From positions 1 to 49,521 of the forward strand of contig JAVBXP010000054.1 in assembly GCA_030824495.1 (NCBI GenBank): a DNA stretch of 49,521 nucleotides, read 5' to 3'. This document shows, in pieces, positions 7,646-16,161 of this stretch. A program made the translations under genes and the position numbers. Each line of letters starts with the position of its first letter. Position 1 is the first letter of the stretch. The notes under the pieces are model-generated. The model made no database searches, was not told the DNA's origin, and saw only the letters and a list, made by a program, of their open reading frames with translations. The stretch comes from a bacterium (GTDB lineage Bacteria > Pseudomonadota > Alphaproteobacteria > Caulobacterales > Caulobacteraceae).

Positions 7646-8407
7646 TCAGCTTCGGATAACGGCGTCGTTCAGGCGCTGTTTGGTCGCAAGGACATGCCCG
7701 GACATGAGACGCTCGGCCTCGCCGCTGTCGCCGCTTTCGATGGCCGTGAGCAGGCGTCCGTGATCGGCCTGGGACCGCGCGATGTGCGGCGGCGTGGCGG
7801 TGGGGACCTGGCGCAGGCGGGGCGGGACGTTCGCAGCGATGCTGGGGCACAGGCGGAGCGCATCGCCGAAGATCGGGTAGATCAGCGTCATGCGGATGGC
7901 CGCGCGCAGCACGCTGTTGTGGCAGCCGTGATGGATGGCGCGGTGGAACACCCAGTTCAGGTGATACCACTCGGCCTCGATCTGCTCGGACCAGTCGCCG
8001 CGATCGACGATCATCCGGGCGCTGGCGACGGCGCGGCGCATCGCGTCCAGCACCTGTGGCTCGCAGCCGCGCTGCACGAACTGTCGGGCGGCCATCGCCT
8101 CGAGCGCGGCGCGGACCTCGATGGAGGCCAGCACGTCGTCGATGCTGACGGCGCGCGCGGTGTAGCCGCGATTGACGCCGTAGTTCACCAGTCCCTCGGC
8201 CGACAACACCGCCAGGGCGTTGCGGATCGGCGTGCGGGAGACGCCGAGCTGAGCGGCCAGGCCCTCGGCGCGCAGCGGCGCATTGGCCGCGATCTGGCCG
8301 GTGACGATCATTTCCCGCAGCGAGGCCAGCACCGAATGGGTCGCCGGCTCGGTGTGCTGCGGCTCGCTCAGGGCCTCGCCTTCGGCTGTCTGCAGTCCCA
8401 CCGCCAT
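7646..8407 (-). CDS. GntR family transcriptional regulator (FCD/FadR subfamily)
   Basis: 253 residues. The N-terminal winged helix is typical of GntR proteins: LREMIVTGQI, then LAAQLGVSRTPIRNALAVLSAEGLV at about 50-75. The rest is an alpha-helical FCD effector domain with E-rich helix VRAALEAMAARQFV and metal-ligand-type residues (HRAIHHGCHN, then DHGRLLTAI). Such proteins respond to organic acids and usually repress nearby transport or catabolic genes. It diverges from the CitMHS transporter with only about 31 bases between starts, so the transporter is the likely target. ATTGnnnnCAAT dyads past its 3' end are possible sites. Confidence 0.85.
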   Translation of the reverse strand: MAVGLQTAEGEALSEPQHTEPATHSVLASLREMIVTGQIAANAPLRAEGLAAQLGVSRTPIRNALAVLSAEGLVNYGVNRGYTARAVSIDDVLASIEVRAALEAMAARQFVQRGCEPQVLDAMRRAVASARMIVDRGDWSEQIEAEWYHLNWVFHRAIHHGCHNSVLRAAIRMTLIYPIFGDALRLCPSIAANVPPRLRQVPTATPPHIARSQADHGRLLTAIESGDSGEAERLMSGHVLATKQRLNDAVIRS

Positions 8408-8438
8408 CGCCTTCCTCTAAGTTCGCCCGGAGTCGACC

Positions 8439-9782
8439 TTGAACATCCTGCTTAGTCCGGCCGCCCTGGGTTTGGCGATGGTCGTCACGTTCATGACCCT
8501 GATCATGACCAAGAAGATGTCGGCGATATCGGCCCTGATCGCGGTGCCGATCGTGTTCGGGCTGATCGCCGGGGCAGGGCCGGAACTTGGCGACATGATC
8601 ATCACGGGCGTGTTGCAGGTCGCGCCGACCGCCTTGCTGCTCGCCTTCGCGGTTCTCTATTTCGCGGTGATGATGGACGCCGGCCTGTTCGATCCGCTGG
8701 TGGACAAGGTGCTGGCGACGGTGGGGGAGGACCCGCTGCGGATCAGCCTGGGGACGGCGACCCTGGCGACCGTGGTGTCGCTGGACGGCGATGGAACCAC
8801 GACGGCGCTGATCGTCATCACCGCCTTCCTGCCGGTCTATCGGCGGGTGGGGATGAACCCGCTGATCCTGGCCACCCTGCTGGGCCTGGCCAATTCGCTG
8901 ATGAATTTCGTGCCGTGGGGCGGGCCGTCAGCAAGGGCGGCGAGCGCCGTGCATGCCGACCTGGGCGAGGTGTTCATGCCGCTGCTGCCGGCGATGGTGG
9001 TGGGGCTGGCGGCGGTGTTCGCCCTAGCCTGGATGTTCGGGCGTTCCGAGCGGCGACGCCTGGCCTGGGGCGGCGAGCGTGCAAGCTCGCCTCAGGACCT
9101 GGAAGAGATGGACCGTGTCGAGGGCGGCGGGTCGGAGACGCGGCGGCCCAAGCTGTTCGTCTTCAACCTGATCCTGACGGTCGCCCTGATGCTGGGGATG
9201 ATCCTGGGCCTGGCGCCGCTGCCGGTGATGATGATGGGGGCGTTCGCGATCGCGATGACGGTCAACTATCCGCGCCTGGCCGATCAGAGGGCGCGGATCG
9301 GCGAGCATGCCGAGAACGTCGTCAATGTGGTGCTGCTGATCTTCGCGGCCGGAGCCTTCACCGGCATTCTCAACGGCGCGGGGATGGCCGATGCGATGGC
9401 CAGCGCCGCCCTGTCAGTGCTGCCGCCGCAGGTCGGCCCGCTGCTGGCGCCGATCACGGCGCTGGCGAGCATGCCGCTGACCTTCGTGATGTCGAACGAC
9501 GCCTACTATTTCGGGGTGGTGCCGGTGATCGCGAACGCCGCCGCCAGCTTCGGGATCGCGCCCGAGGCGATCGCCCGCGCCTCGCTGATCGGCCAGCCGG
9601 TTCACGCGCTAAGCCCGCTGCTGGCGCCGATCTATCTGGCGTGCGGGCTGCTGGGCGTCGACGTGGCCGACGCCCAGCGGTTCGCCCTGAAATGGGCGGT
9701 GCTGGTCTGCCTGATCGTCCTGGCGGCGGCGCTGGCCACCGGGGCCATTCCCCTGGTGGCCAGCGGCGTTCCCCTGAACTAG
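8439..9782 (+). CDS. CitMHS family metal-citrate/proton symporter
   Basis: 447 residues, about a dozen hydrophobic segments, inner membrane. The sequence LATVVSLDGDGTTTALIVITAFLPVYRRVGM (quoted in parts: VSLDGDGTTTALIV) and NFVPWGGPSARAAS are hallmarks of the CitMHS family, which imports citrate complexed to Mg or Ca. The second half repeats the fold (NLILTVALMLGMILGLAPL onward). A TTG start is the best choice: GGAG lies six bases before it and no ATG fits. It is paired divergently with a GntR regulator. It ends with a CTAG shared with the stop of the convergent phosphatase gene. Which metal-citrate complex it carries cannot be told from sequence. Confidence 0.85.
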   Translation: MNILLSPAALGLAMVVTFMTLIMTKKMSAISALIAVPIVFGLIAGAGPELGDMIITGVLQVAPTALLLAFAVLYFAVMMDAGLFDPLVDKVLATVGEDPLRISLGTATLATVVSLDGDGTTTALIVITAFLPVYRRVGMNPLILATLLGLANSLMNFVPWGGPSARAASAVHADLGEVFMPLLPAMVVGLAAVFALAWMFGRSERRRLAWGGERASSPQDLEEMDRVEGGGSETRRPKLFVFNLILTVALMLGMILGLAPLPVMMMGAFAIAMTVNYPRLADQRARIGEHAENVVNVVLLIFAAGAFTGILNGAGMADAMASAALSVLPPQVGPLLAPITALASMPLTFVMSNDAYYFGVVPVIANAAASFGIAPEAIARASLIGQPVHALSPLLAPIYLACGLLGVDVADAQRFALKWAVLVCLIVLAAALATGAIPLVASGVPLN

Positions 9783-10615
9783 CCGGCGGCCATTTGCGCG
9801 GTCTCGGCCGCGCAGTCGCCGGCGGGCTTGAGTCCCTTGGCGCGGGCGGCGGCGACCTCGGCCTTGGCGGCCTCGACGTCGGCCTGGAAGTCAGGGTTGG
9901 ACTGCAGCTTGGCGACCACGGCCGAGGCCATGGTGCGTCCCTCCTCGGTGTCGCTCAGCCAGTGGACGTTGCAGACCACGCGGCTGTTGGTGAAGGCGCG
10001 GCCACGGGCCAGGATCTCGTTCGCACGGTCCGGCGCGACCTGGGTCAAGACCAGCGCCCAGCCCCAGCCGATGGCGCTGTGGCCCGAGGGGTAGGAGCCG
10101 TCATTGCGCAGGACCTGCTCCTCGTTGGGCGTGCAGATCGGCGCGCCGTTGACGGTGAAGGGGCGGGCCCGCTTGTACTTGTTCTTGGTCGGATAGGTGG
10201 ACAGGCCGTTGTCGGCCAGGGTGCGACGCAGAAGGACGTAGAGGGCCGGGGTGTCGGCCTCGCTGATCTTCACGTCCATGGCGCAGGCGAAGGTCTCGGC
10301 GGCCTTGGGAAATTTCAGTTCGGCGTCGTGCGTGGCCAGGGTCCAGCGCGGGCTCCCGTTGAGCGCCACCGCGGCCTTGGCGGCCTCGTCGTCGCGGGCC
10401 TGGGCGGCCGAGCCGGCGGCCGGCGGCGGGGGCAGGAGGTTCAGGCTGTTGGGCGCGGTCCCGGTGGGGAGGTAGCCGGCCAGATAGCCCGGAATGATCT
10501 CCTTGAGCGGCGGCTTGGCGGCGGCTTGAGACGCGGGACCAGTCCCGGCGCTGGAGGCGCAGCCGGCGATCATGGCGGCCAGGGCCAGTGTGGTCATCCA
10601 TCGGCGCGCGGTCAT
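9779..10615 (-). CDS. Class A acid phosphatase, PAP2 family, lipoprotein-type signal
   Basis: About 278 residues from MTARRWMTTLALAAMIAGC. The N-terminus is a signal peptide with a lipobox-like IAGC, so the enzyme is exported and may be lipid anchored. The three PAP2 motifs are present: K-N6-RP (KNKYKRARP), PSGHSA, and SR-N5-H-N3-D (SRVVCNVHWLSD). They match the PhoN-type bacterial non-specific acid phosphatases, which cleave phosphomonoesters in the periplasm. GGGAGAAG lies upstream of the chosen ATG; the longer frame to 10762 lacks support. It converges on the citrate transporter with a 4-base overlap. Confidence 0.88.
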   Translation of the reverse strand: MTARRWMTTLALAAMIAGCASSAGTGPASQAAAKPPLKEIIPGYLAGYLPTGTAPNSLNLLPPPPAAGSAAQARDDEAAKAAVALNGSPRWTLATHDAELKFPKAAETFACAMDVKISEADTPALYVLLRRTLADNGLSTYPTKNKYKRARPFTVNGAPICTPNEEQVLRNDGSYPSGHSAIGWGWALVLTQVAPDRANEILARGRAFTNSRVVCNVHWLSDTEEGRTMASAVVAKLQSNPDFQADVEAAKAEVAAARAKGLKPAGDCAAETAQMAAG

Positions 10616-10760
10616 CTGGTCTTCTCCCTGGGCGGCTTCTTGATTCTGCCGGGAGCTTAGGCGGGTTCCCTTAGGGCCGTCGAACCCAGATCCCCCACGC
10701 TGGGGCGGCGGGAACTTGGCTGGGGCCTGGGCTGTTGGTTCTGGGGAAGGAGGAAGCCCC

Positions 10761-10961
10761 ATGGACTATCGACTTTATGTGCTCGATTCCGTTGGCCGGT
10801 TCGCCGATGTCGAGGAGTGGAACTGCCCATCCGACGTCGAGGCGTTGGAACAGGCGACGCGGCATGTGCACTCTTTCGGCGCCGAGCTCTGGCAGGGCTC
10901 GCGGCGCCTCAGCACCTTCGCCGGGCCGTTGGAGCCGCGGGCTCAGGTGGCGCGCGGGTAG
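10761..10961 (+). CDS. Small conserved hypothetical protein
   Basis: 66 residues starting MDYRLYVLDSVGRFADVEEW, with the later pattern ALEQATRHVHSFGAELWQGSRR. Small proteins of the form YRLYVLD...ELWQG are common in alphaproteobacteria but have no known function. An AAGGAGG ribosome site sits eight bases before the ATG, which fixes the start and supports translation; the upstream ATG at 10716 is not favoured. It has no signal peptide and stands alone, divergent from the phosphatase. Confidence 0.7.
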   Translation: MDYRLYVLDSVGRFADVEEWNCPSDVEALEQATRHVHSFGAELWQGSRRLSTFAGPLEPRAQVARG

Positions 10962-11017
10962 GCCGCTTTTCTAATTTCCCCGTTGAGACCTTGAGCCTGT
11001 CCGGTTGAGGCGGGTGA

Positions 11018-11067
11018 GCCGCAGAGCGCTTCGCGCCCCCTCACCTAGCCTCTCCCAAGGGAGAGGA
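11018..11067. repeat. Single copy of the GC-rich palindromic repeat
   Basis: It carries GAGCGCTTCGCGCCCCC then TCACCTAGCCTCTCCC and AAGGGAGAGGA, nearly identical to the second half of the unit at 5347-5587. It again lies between convergent gene ends and can fold into a hairpin, so a two-way terminator role is plausible. Confidence 0.8.
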
Positions 11068-11077
11068 ATGGGTGTTG

Positions 11078-11860
11078 TCAGCGCCAGAACCTGAAGGTGC
11101 GGTAGCCTTCCTGAACCGCTTCAAGCGGTACGCCGACGAGGTGCGAGACCAGGAAGGCCATGCCGAAGAACAGGTTGGCGACCGGCGGCACGAAGAACAG
11201 CACTGCCAACAGGGCCAGCATCGCCAAGCCTTCGTACTTGCGGGTCGCCTCGCGGACGTCCTTGGGCAGCCAGGGGCGGATGATGCCGTAACCGTCGAGG
11301 CCCGGCACCGGCAGCAGATTGAGCAGCAGGGCGGTGGCCTGAAGGAAGGCCAGGAACGCCAGGGCCGGGATCAGCGGATTGGCGAGGCCGCCCTCAAGGC
11401 GCGGCGCGGCGAAACCGATGGCGGCGGTGAGCACGACCAGCACCAGGAAGGTGCCGAACGGGCCGGCCAGGCTGGCGGCTGAGCGCCAGGTGCGGTTGCG
11501 CATCAGGTCTTCGCGCAGATAGACCGCCCCGCCCGGGAAGCCGATGCCGCCCAGCACCACGGCGATCACCGGGATCACGATCGAGACGCCCAGGTCGGCG
11601 TATTTGAGCGGATCGAGGCTGAGATAGCCCTTCTCGGCGATGGTCGGGTCGCCGGCCTTGTGGGCGATGAAGGCGTGGCCGAACTCGTGGGCGACCACGG
11701 CCAGAACCCAACCCAGGATCACGAAGACGAAGGTGAAAACCCCGGCCGCCTGCGGGGCCATGACCAGACCGACGCCGCTGGCGATCCAGGCCGCCAGCAG
11801 GATTAAGGCGTTGGGGCTGATCGGCGGCCGGCTGGCGTCGGTCGCGGGAAGGTGGGTCAA
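11078..11860 (-). CDS. Site-2 protease family (M50) membrane metallopeptidase
   Basis: About 260 residues with several membrane segments. The zinc-binding HEFGH (VVAHEFGHAFIAHKAGD) lies in an early helix and the third ligand motif is LLPVPGLDGYG, both typical of the short M50 rhomboid-like proteases that cut substrates within the membrane. I take a TTG start whose TTGA overlaps the stop of the upstream kinase gene and which has GGAG five or six bases before it; the frame further upstream lies within the kinase gene. It is the last gene of a three-gene operon. No substrate, PDZ domain or anti-sigma factor is apparent nearby. Confidence 0.85.
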   Translation of the reverse strand: MTHLPATDASRPPISPNALILLAAWIASGVGLVMAPQAAGVFTFVFVILGWVLAVVAHEFGHAFIAHKAGDPTIAEKGYLSLDPLKYADLGVSIVIPVIAVVLGGIGFPGGAVYLREDLMRNRTWRSAASLAGPFGTFLVLVVLTAAIGFAAPRLEGGLANPLIPALAFLAFLQATALLLNLLPVPGLDGYGIIRPWLPKDVREATRKYEGLAMLALLAVLFFVPPVANLFFGMAFLVSHLVGVPLEAVQEGYRTFRFWR

Positions 11861-12561
11861 GTCAGCTCCGGTCGGTTGGGCGTGATGGCGGTGATGGCGT
11901 GGCCCGGACCCTTGCGCACGATCAAGTCGGCGCGGGGGCGGGCGTGGACGATGTGGTCGTGCAGGTTCTTCAGGTTCACCTGACGCCAGACCATCTGGGC
12001 CAGAGCGGTGGTCTGGTCGCGGTCCATGTGGCGGAAGCGGGCGTAGAAGGATGTGGGGTCGGTCTCGGCGGCTTCCCAGAGCTCTAGGAACCGGGCGACG
12101 TACCAAAGCTCCAGGTCGGTCTCGTCTGCCTCGATATAGATCAGGGCGTCGAGCAGGGCGGCCGGGCCGGTGGCGGGATCGCGCAGGGTCAGGCCCTCGA
12201 TGATCAGCACCGGCGGCGGGGCCAGGGTGCGGGCGAGCTGCGGATCGATGTCGTAGGTGATGTGGGAATAGGCGGGGAAGGTCGCCGGCCCCGAGCGGAT
12301 CGCGGACAGGGCGCTCGCCAAGGCCAGGTGGTCATAGGTGTCCGGCGCGCCCTTGGCGGCCAGGCGGCCCAGTTCTTCCAGCTTGGCGTTGGAGTGCAGG
12401 AAGCCGTCGGTGCAGACCAGTTCGGCGCCCTCGAACTGGCCCTGGAGCTGCTGGGCGAAGGTGCTCTTGCCGACCGCGACCGAGCCGGTGACGCCGATGA
12501 TGAACGGCGCGCCGGGCGGCGCCAGCGGCGCCAGGGCGGCGGCGACGTCGGCCGCGGTCAC
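11857..12561 (-). CDS. P-loop kinase of the type I pantothenate kinase (CoaA-like)/uridine kinase superfamily
   Basis: 234 residues. It has GVTGSVAVGKSTF (Walker A, about 23-35), CTDGFLHSN, PAYSHITYD and IIEGLTL, and the late WRQVNLKNLHDHIVHARPRA segment. All follow the order of CoaA, which phosphorylates pantothenate in CoA synthesis. It is shorter than typical CoaA (about 310-320) because the N-terminal region is missing, so a related kinase activity is possible. It overlaps both neighbours by 4 bases (ATGA above, TTGA below), a tight operon with an RNase H-like protein and an M50 protease. Confidence 0.72.
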   Translation of the reverse strand: MTAADVAAALAPLAPPGAPFIIGVTGSVAVGKSTFAQQLQGQFEGAELVCTDGFLHSNAKLEELGRLAAKGAPDTYDHLALASALSAIRSGPATFPAYSHITYDIDPQLARTLAPPPVLIIEGLTLRDPATGPAALLDALIYIEADETDLELWYVARFLELWEAAETDPTSFYARFRHMDRDQTTALAQMVWRQVNLKNLHDHIVHARPRADLIVRKGPGHAITAITPNRPELT

Positions 12562-13037
12562 AGGCCCAGGACCTTGGCGAGGTTGGGCTTGGGAATCGCC
12601 GAGGCGAAGGCGCCCTTGGCGTTGGCCTTGTCGCGGGCGAGGTCGGCCCAGGCGCCGGCGAAGGCGTTCGGCGTCTTCGCATCAGGATCCGAGCGGGCGA
12701 AGGTCGCCGGCCGGCCGGGCAGGGCGGCGGCGAGCTGGGCCCAGAGGTCGAGGTCGTCTTCCGGCGCCTCGTCGCCCTGCGGCTGCAGGCCCTTGGCCAG
12801 CATGGCGCCGACCCGCACGACTTCGGCGTTGTCGGTCTGGATGGCGATCGGGCCCTTGGGGGCCTCCTTCAACGCCGCGACCAGGCCGGTCAGGGCCATG
12901 CGGACCGGGGTTGTGTAGCGGTCGCCGCCGGCCTGGCCGACCAGGCCCGCGGCGTCGTCGCGCACATAGGCCCAGCCGCCGCACTTGAAGGCGGTGTGAT
13001 AGCTGGACTGGGTCCAGATGCGGGTGGTTTTGCTCAT
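12558..13037 (-). CDS. Degenerate RNase H-like protein
   Basis: 159 residues. The alignment to RNase HI is recognisable by eye: IWTQSSYHTAFKCGGWAYV corresponds to the first strand (usual TDGSC), TTPVRMALTGLVAALK to the helix with the catalytic Glu (usual RMEL), IQTDNAEVV to the second Asp region, and AGAWADLARDKA to the last helix. Of the four catalytic acidic residues only the Asp in QTDN remains; the first Asp is Gln, the Glu is Ala, and the last Asp appears to be Ala. It is therefore probably not an active nuclease. It is the first gene of the operon with the CoaA-like kinase and M50 protease, and diverges from the thioesterase gene. Confidence 0.68.
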   Translation of the reverse strand: MSKTTRIWTQSSYHTAFKCGGWAYVRDDAAGLVGQAGGDRYTTPVRMALTGLVAALKEAPKGPIAIQTDNAEVVRVGAMLAKGLQPQGDEAPEDDLDLWAQLAAALPGRPATFARSDPDAKTPNAFAGAWADLARDKANAKGAFASAIPKPNLAKVLGL

Positions 13038-13102
13038 GTCAGCTTGGCTGTAGCACTTTGCGGAAATCGCGGCATGATCCCCGCAAAATAGGGGAGAGGA
13101 AC

Positions 13103-13534
13103 ATGGCCGCCACCACCAATCACACCAGCGTCGAAAAGCTGAACCAGGCGAACGAGGGCAAGCTGCCCGGACACCTGGGCCTGGTCATCACCGAGGTTGC
13201 GGACGGCAAGGTGGTCGGACGCTGGAAGGTGCGCCAGGATCTGGTGGCGCACACCGGCTATCTGCTGGCCGGCGCGGTGCTGTCGGTGGCCGACATCCTC
13301 TGCGCCTATGGCGTCTCGACGGCCTGGCCCGAGGGGGCCAACGGGTTCACCACCGCTGAGGTGAAGGCCAATTTTGTGGGCACCCTGCGCGAGGGCGAGG
13401 CGATCTGCACCGCCACCCTGCTGCACGGCGGCCGCACCACCCAGGTCTGGGACGCCAAGGTCGAGGACGCGGCCACCGGCAAGCTGATGGCCGCCTTCCG
13501 CTGCACGCAGATCATCCTCTATCCGCGGGCCTAG
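13103..13534 (+). CDS. PaaI-type hotdog-fold thioesterase
   Basis: 143 residues. The single hotdog domain is shown by LGLVITEVADGKVVGRWKV, the helix HTGYLLAGAVLSVADILCAYG (usual active-site HGG replaced by HTGYL), NFVGTLREGEAI and a C-terminal MAAFRCTQIIL. Members hydrolyse acyl-CoA thioesters; the substrate is unknown. The ATG at 13103 has a strong GGAGAGGA site immediately upstream and is preferred over 13058. It starts divergently from the RNase H-like gene and is followed by a large repeat region. Confidence 0.85.
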   Translation: MAATTNHTSVEKLNQANEGKLPGHLGLVITEVADGKVVGRWKVRQDLVAHTGYLLAGAVLSVADILCAYGVSTAWPEGANGFTTAEVKANFVGTLREGEAICTATLLHGGRTTQVWDAKVEDAATGKLMAAFRCTQIILYPRA

Positions 13535-13563
13535 GACGCCCGGGGCGTCGCTTCCCCAAACTG

Positions 13564-13665
13564 TTCGTCATCACCGGGCTCTTGACCCGGTGATCCATAG
13601 ACTGTGACCCATCTGGGTGAGGCGGCGTCTATGGATGGCCGACACAAGAGGTCGGCCATGACGAA
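13564..13665. repeat. Composite inverted repeat with two hairpins (TCGTCAT...ATGACGA type)
   Basis: The ends TTCGTCAT and ATGACGAA are inverted copies. Inside are a hairpin CACCGGG-N7-CCCGGTG, then ATCCATAGAC, then GTCTATGGAT, and a second hairpin GGCCGAC-N6-GTCGGCC. A structural relative is at 31678. The flanks are conserved while the stem sequences differ between copies. Confidence 0.8.
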
Positions 13666-13721
13666 CGTGGGGTGGTGGGGCTCGTCCTAGGGCCAATCGA
13701 TATTCAACCGTACAGACAAAC

Positions 13722-13829
13722 CCGCTCATCCCGGCGAAGGCCGGGACCCAGATGAAGCCACGGTCCTGGGGGACGATCCGGAATCTTACGCTCTATGACG
13801 TGGGTCCCGGCCTTCGCCGGGATGAGCGG
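13722..13829. repeat. Long perfect inverted repeat with 29-base arms
   Basis: The left arm (13722-13750, beginning CCGCTCATCCCGG) and the right arm (13801-13829) are exact reverse complements, separated by 50 bases. Each arm also has an internal GGC-rich hairpin. A near-identical element is at 41106-41208. It lies between convergent gene ends, with the aminotransferase stop 15 bases away. Confidence 0.9.
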
Positions 13830-13844
13830 AGTGGGGTGGGGCGC

Positions 13845-15215
13845 CTAACCCATTGCGGCGACGGCCTTGATGGCGAAGGCGATGTCCTCGGGGGTGTTGC
13901 GGATGCTGGGGGTCAGCCTGGCGTGTTGCTCGGCATAGGGGGCGGCCGAGCCGATGATCCGCCAGCTGCGCAACCTCGAGACCGTGTCGCGGGCCGAATG
14001 TCCGGCGACGTCGAAGCTGACGATGCCGGCCGACATCTGCGGGCTGAGCGGCGTGCGCACGCGCACATTGGGCAGGGCGCTGAGGCCGGTCTTCAGCAGG
14101 GTGGCCAGTTCATGGGTGCGCTTGGCCACATGCGGCTTGCCCAGCATCTGGTGGAAGCCGAACGCCTCATTCAGCGACCAGACCTGCTCGAAGGCCTTGA
14201 AGCCGCCGGGCGTCATCCGCGCGGCGGTGGTGGGGCCGGGGTCGTAGTTGCCGATCCAGGCCGAATAGGCGTCGGGGGCCAGGAAGCTGGGGATGGTCGG
14301 GGAAAGGCGTGAGAGCGCCAGGGGACTGAAGAACATCACCCCGGTGCCGCGCGGGCCGAACAGCCACTTGTGGCAGCCGGCGACCAGAACGTCGCAGCCG
14401 AGCTGGGGGAAGGTGGTGTCCTCGACCCCAAATCCATGGACGCCGTCGACGAAGAACAGCACCTGGTCGGCCGGCTGCCGCGTGGCGTTGATTGGCTTCA
14501 AGGCGTCGGCGATGGCGCGGATCGGCAGTTTCAGACCGGTGGAGGAATGCACCCAGGTCAGGGCCAGGACCCGCGTCGCGGGCGTGATCCCGGCCACCAC
14601 GCGGCGCACGATCTCCGGCGTCGAGGCAGTGCTGGCCCCGTCATGGAGGGTGATCTTGCGCACGCCCATCCCGGTCTTGCGGGAGGCCAGGCGCAGGGAC
14701 TCGTGGGTGACGTAGTAGTCGTGGACGCTGGTCAGCGCCTCCTGGCCATAGCGCAGGTTGAGGCCCGCATAGACCAGGCCGATGCCTGAGGTGGTGCTCT
14801 CGCAAAGGCCGACCTGCTCAAGGGGGACGCCGAAATAGGCGCCGGCGGCGGCCCGGGCGGCGTTCTGCAGCCGCTTGTTGTTGTGTTCCAGATAGGTGAC
14901 CGGGTTGCGGTCGAGCGCCGCGCGGTGGCGGGTGATCGCCTCGCGCACCGGCTTGGGGTTCGAGGCGAACAGCATGGCCGACAGGTCGACTTCGCCCCAG
15001 TCCAGATCCCACATCGCGCGCAGCCGGTTCCAGTCCGGCGGACGGGGGCCGGGAGGCGGGACCGCCGGGGCCTGCGCGGGGGCGGCGGCGGTTGCGGGAG
15101 CAGGCGCTTCGTCCATCTCCTGGGCCGCGGCGATGGCCGGCGCGGCGGCAAGGCCAAGCGCCAGCAGATGGCGTCGGTTTAGGTTCGGTGCGCCCAAGTC
15201 CGGGTTCGCCCGCAT
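13845..15215 (-). CDS. Tat-exported class V aminotransferase-fold PLP enzyme
   Basis: About 456 residues. The N-terminus has a twin-arginine signal (LNRRHLLALGLAAAPAIAAA) followed by an Ala/Pro-rich linker to about residue 70, so the enzyme is predicted to fold with its cofactor and then be exported. The class V fold is shown by the PLP Asp in FFVDGVHGFGV and the Schiff-base Lys in AGCHKWLFGPRGTG, as in cysteine desulfurase/isopenicillin-N epimerase relatives. The substrate is unknown. GGAGG lies seven bases before the ATG at 15215, which fixes the start. It is followed by the repeat region and preceded on the same strand by the MgtC-like gene. Confidence 0.85.
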   Translation of the reverse strand: MRANPDLGAPNLNRRHLLALGLAAAPAIAAAQEMDEAPAPATAAAPAQAPAVPPPGPRPPDWNRLRAMWDLDWGEVDLSAMLFASNPKPVREAITRHRAALDRNPVTYLEHNNKRLQNAARAAAGAYFGVPLEQVGLCESTTSGIGLVYAGLNLRYGQEALTSVHDYYVTHESLRLASRKTGMGVRKITLHDGASTASTPEIVRRVVAGITPATRVLALTWVHSSTGLKLPIRAIADALKPINATRQPADQVLFFVDGVHGFGVEDTTFPQLGCDVLVAGCHKWLFGPRGTGVMFFSPLALSRLSPTIPSFLAPDAYSAWIGNYDPGPTTAARMTPGGFKAFEQVWSLNEAFGFHQMLGKPHVAKRTHELATLLKTGLSALPNVRVRTPLSPQMSAGIVSFDVAGHSARDTVSRLRSWRIIGSAAPYAEQHARLTPSIRNTPEDIAFAIKAVAAMG

Positions 15216-15303
15216 GAACAGCCCTCCAATACCCCGCATAAGACAATGCGCAGCTTGTTGGTCGGGTTTCCTCGGAGGCGTGAAACGCTTTGCGACGAAG
15301 GCG

Positions 15304-15996
15304 CTATTCGTGGCGAGGAGATAGATCAAAGGCGACGACGCGCGGATCGGCGATGAGCCGTTCGGTGATCCCTTGGGCGTTCAAGGCGCTCGTTCCGCGG
15401 AAGGTGGTGGCCAGTTCGATCCCTTCGCCACCTGGAAGCATCCGATGGACGATGGTGTCGGGCTGCAGGCCGAAGGCGGAGAACACGGCGAGGAATTCAG
15501 CCTCGGTCGCCGGGGTGGCGCGGGCGTAGCGGACCGAGATGTCGACATGGCGCTCACGCGGCATCCGCCCATCCAGCAGCCGCAGGCCGGCCAGGACGAT
15601 GAGGGTGGCGACCGTCCCCACGATGGCCAGGCCGTGGAGCCCGATCCCATAGAGAATGCCGAGCGCCGACGTGATCCAGAGCGAGGCCGCGGTGGTCAGG
15701 CCGCGAACCGAGAACCCCTCGCGAAAGATCACCCCGCCGCAGAGGAAGCCGACGCCGGTCAGCACCCCATGGGCCATCCGAACCGGGTCGATGCGGATGA
15801 CGTCATGCGGCGTCCCCAGCATCCAATCGACCTGGTAGATCGCCGCCAGCATCAGGATGGTCGAGGTCAGGCAGACCAGGATGTGCGTGCGTATCCCGGC
15901 CGAGCGGCCCCGATACTCGCGCTCGAAACCGATGATGCCCCCGGCCGCTATGGCGGCGAGGATGGGGATGAAATAGTCGTGGCGAAACAGGTCCAT
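15304..15996 (-). CDS. MgtC/SapB family membrane protein
   Basis: About 230 residues from MDLFRHDYFIPI. Four or five hydrophobic segments make up the N-terminal MgtC domain, with the family motifs GGIIGFEREYRGRSAGIRTH, then LTGVGFLCGGVIF and GLTTAASLWITSALG. The soluble C-terminal part (about 150-230) resembles the ACT-like tail of longer members. MgtC proteins modulate Mg-limited growth or the F-ATPase in other bacteria; its role here is open. A GTG at 16011 is an alternative start and neither has a clear ribosome site. It lies 88 bases upstream of the aminotransferase gene. Confidence 0.82.
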   Translation of the reverse strand: MDLFRHDYFIPILAAIAAGGIIGFEREYRGRSAGIRTHILVCLTSTILMLAAIYQVDWMLGTPHDVIRIDPVRMAHGVLTGVGFLCGGVIFREGFSVRGLTTAASLWITSALGILYGIGLHGLAIVGTVATLIVLAGLRLLDGRMPRERHVDISVRYARATPATEAEFLAVFSAFGLQPDTIVHRMLPGGEGIELATTFRGTSALNAQGITERLIADPRVVAFDLSPRHE

Positions 15997-16161
15997 GCGT
16001 TCAGAACGCACCAGTTGCGGTTAAGCTTCCGTGGCGGCGCACCGAGATGTGAATTGGCGCATTCGTCAGGCCGCGGAGTTTTATTTGCGTCCCTGCGAAA
16101 AAGGGTACAGCCTGACGAACGACCCGCCAGAAGGTCGTGAGGAATATCCAGGGAGGCGCGC

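Noticed and set aside
8915..10660. Rightward 581-residue frame overlapping the CitMHS and phosphatase genes
   Set aside because: Shadow frame spanning the ends of two convergent real genes; no motifs.
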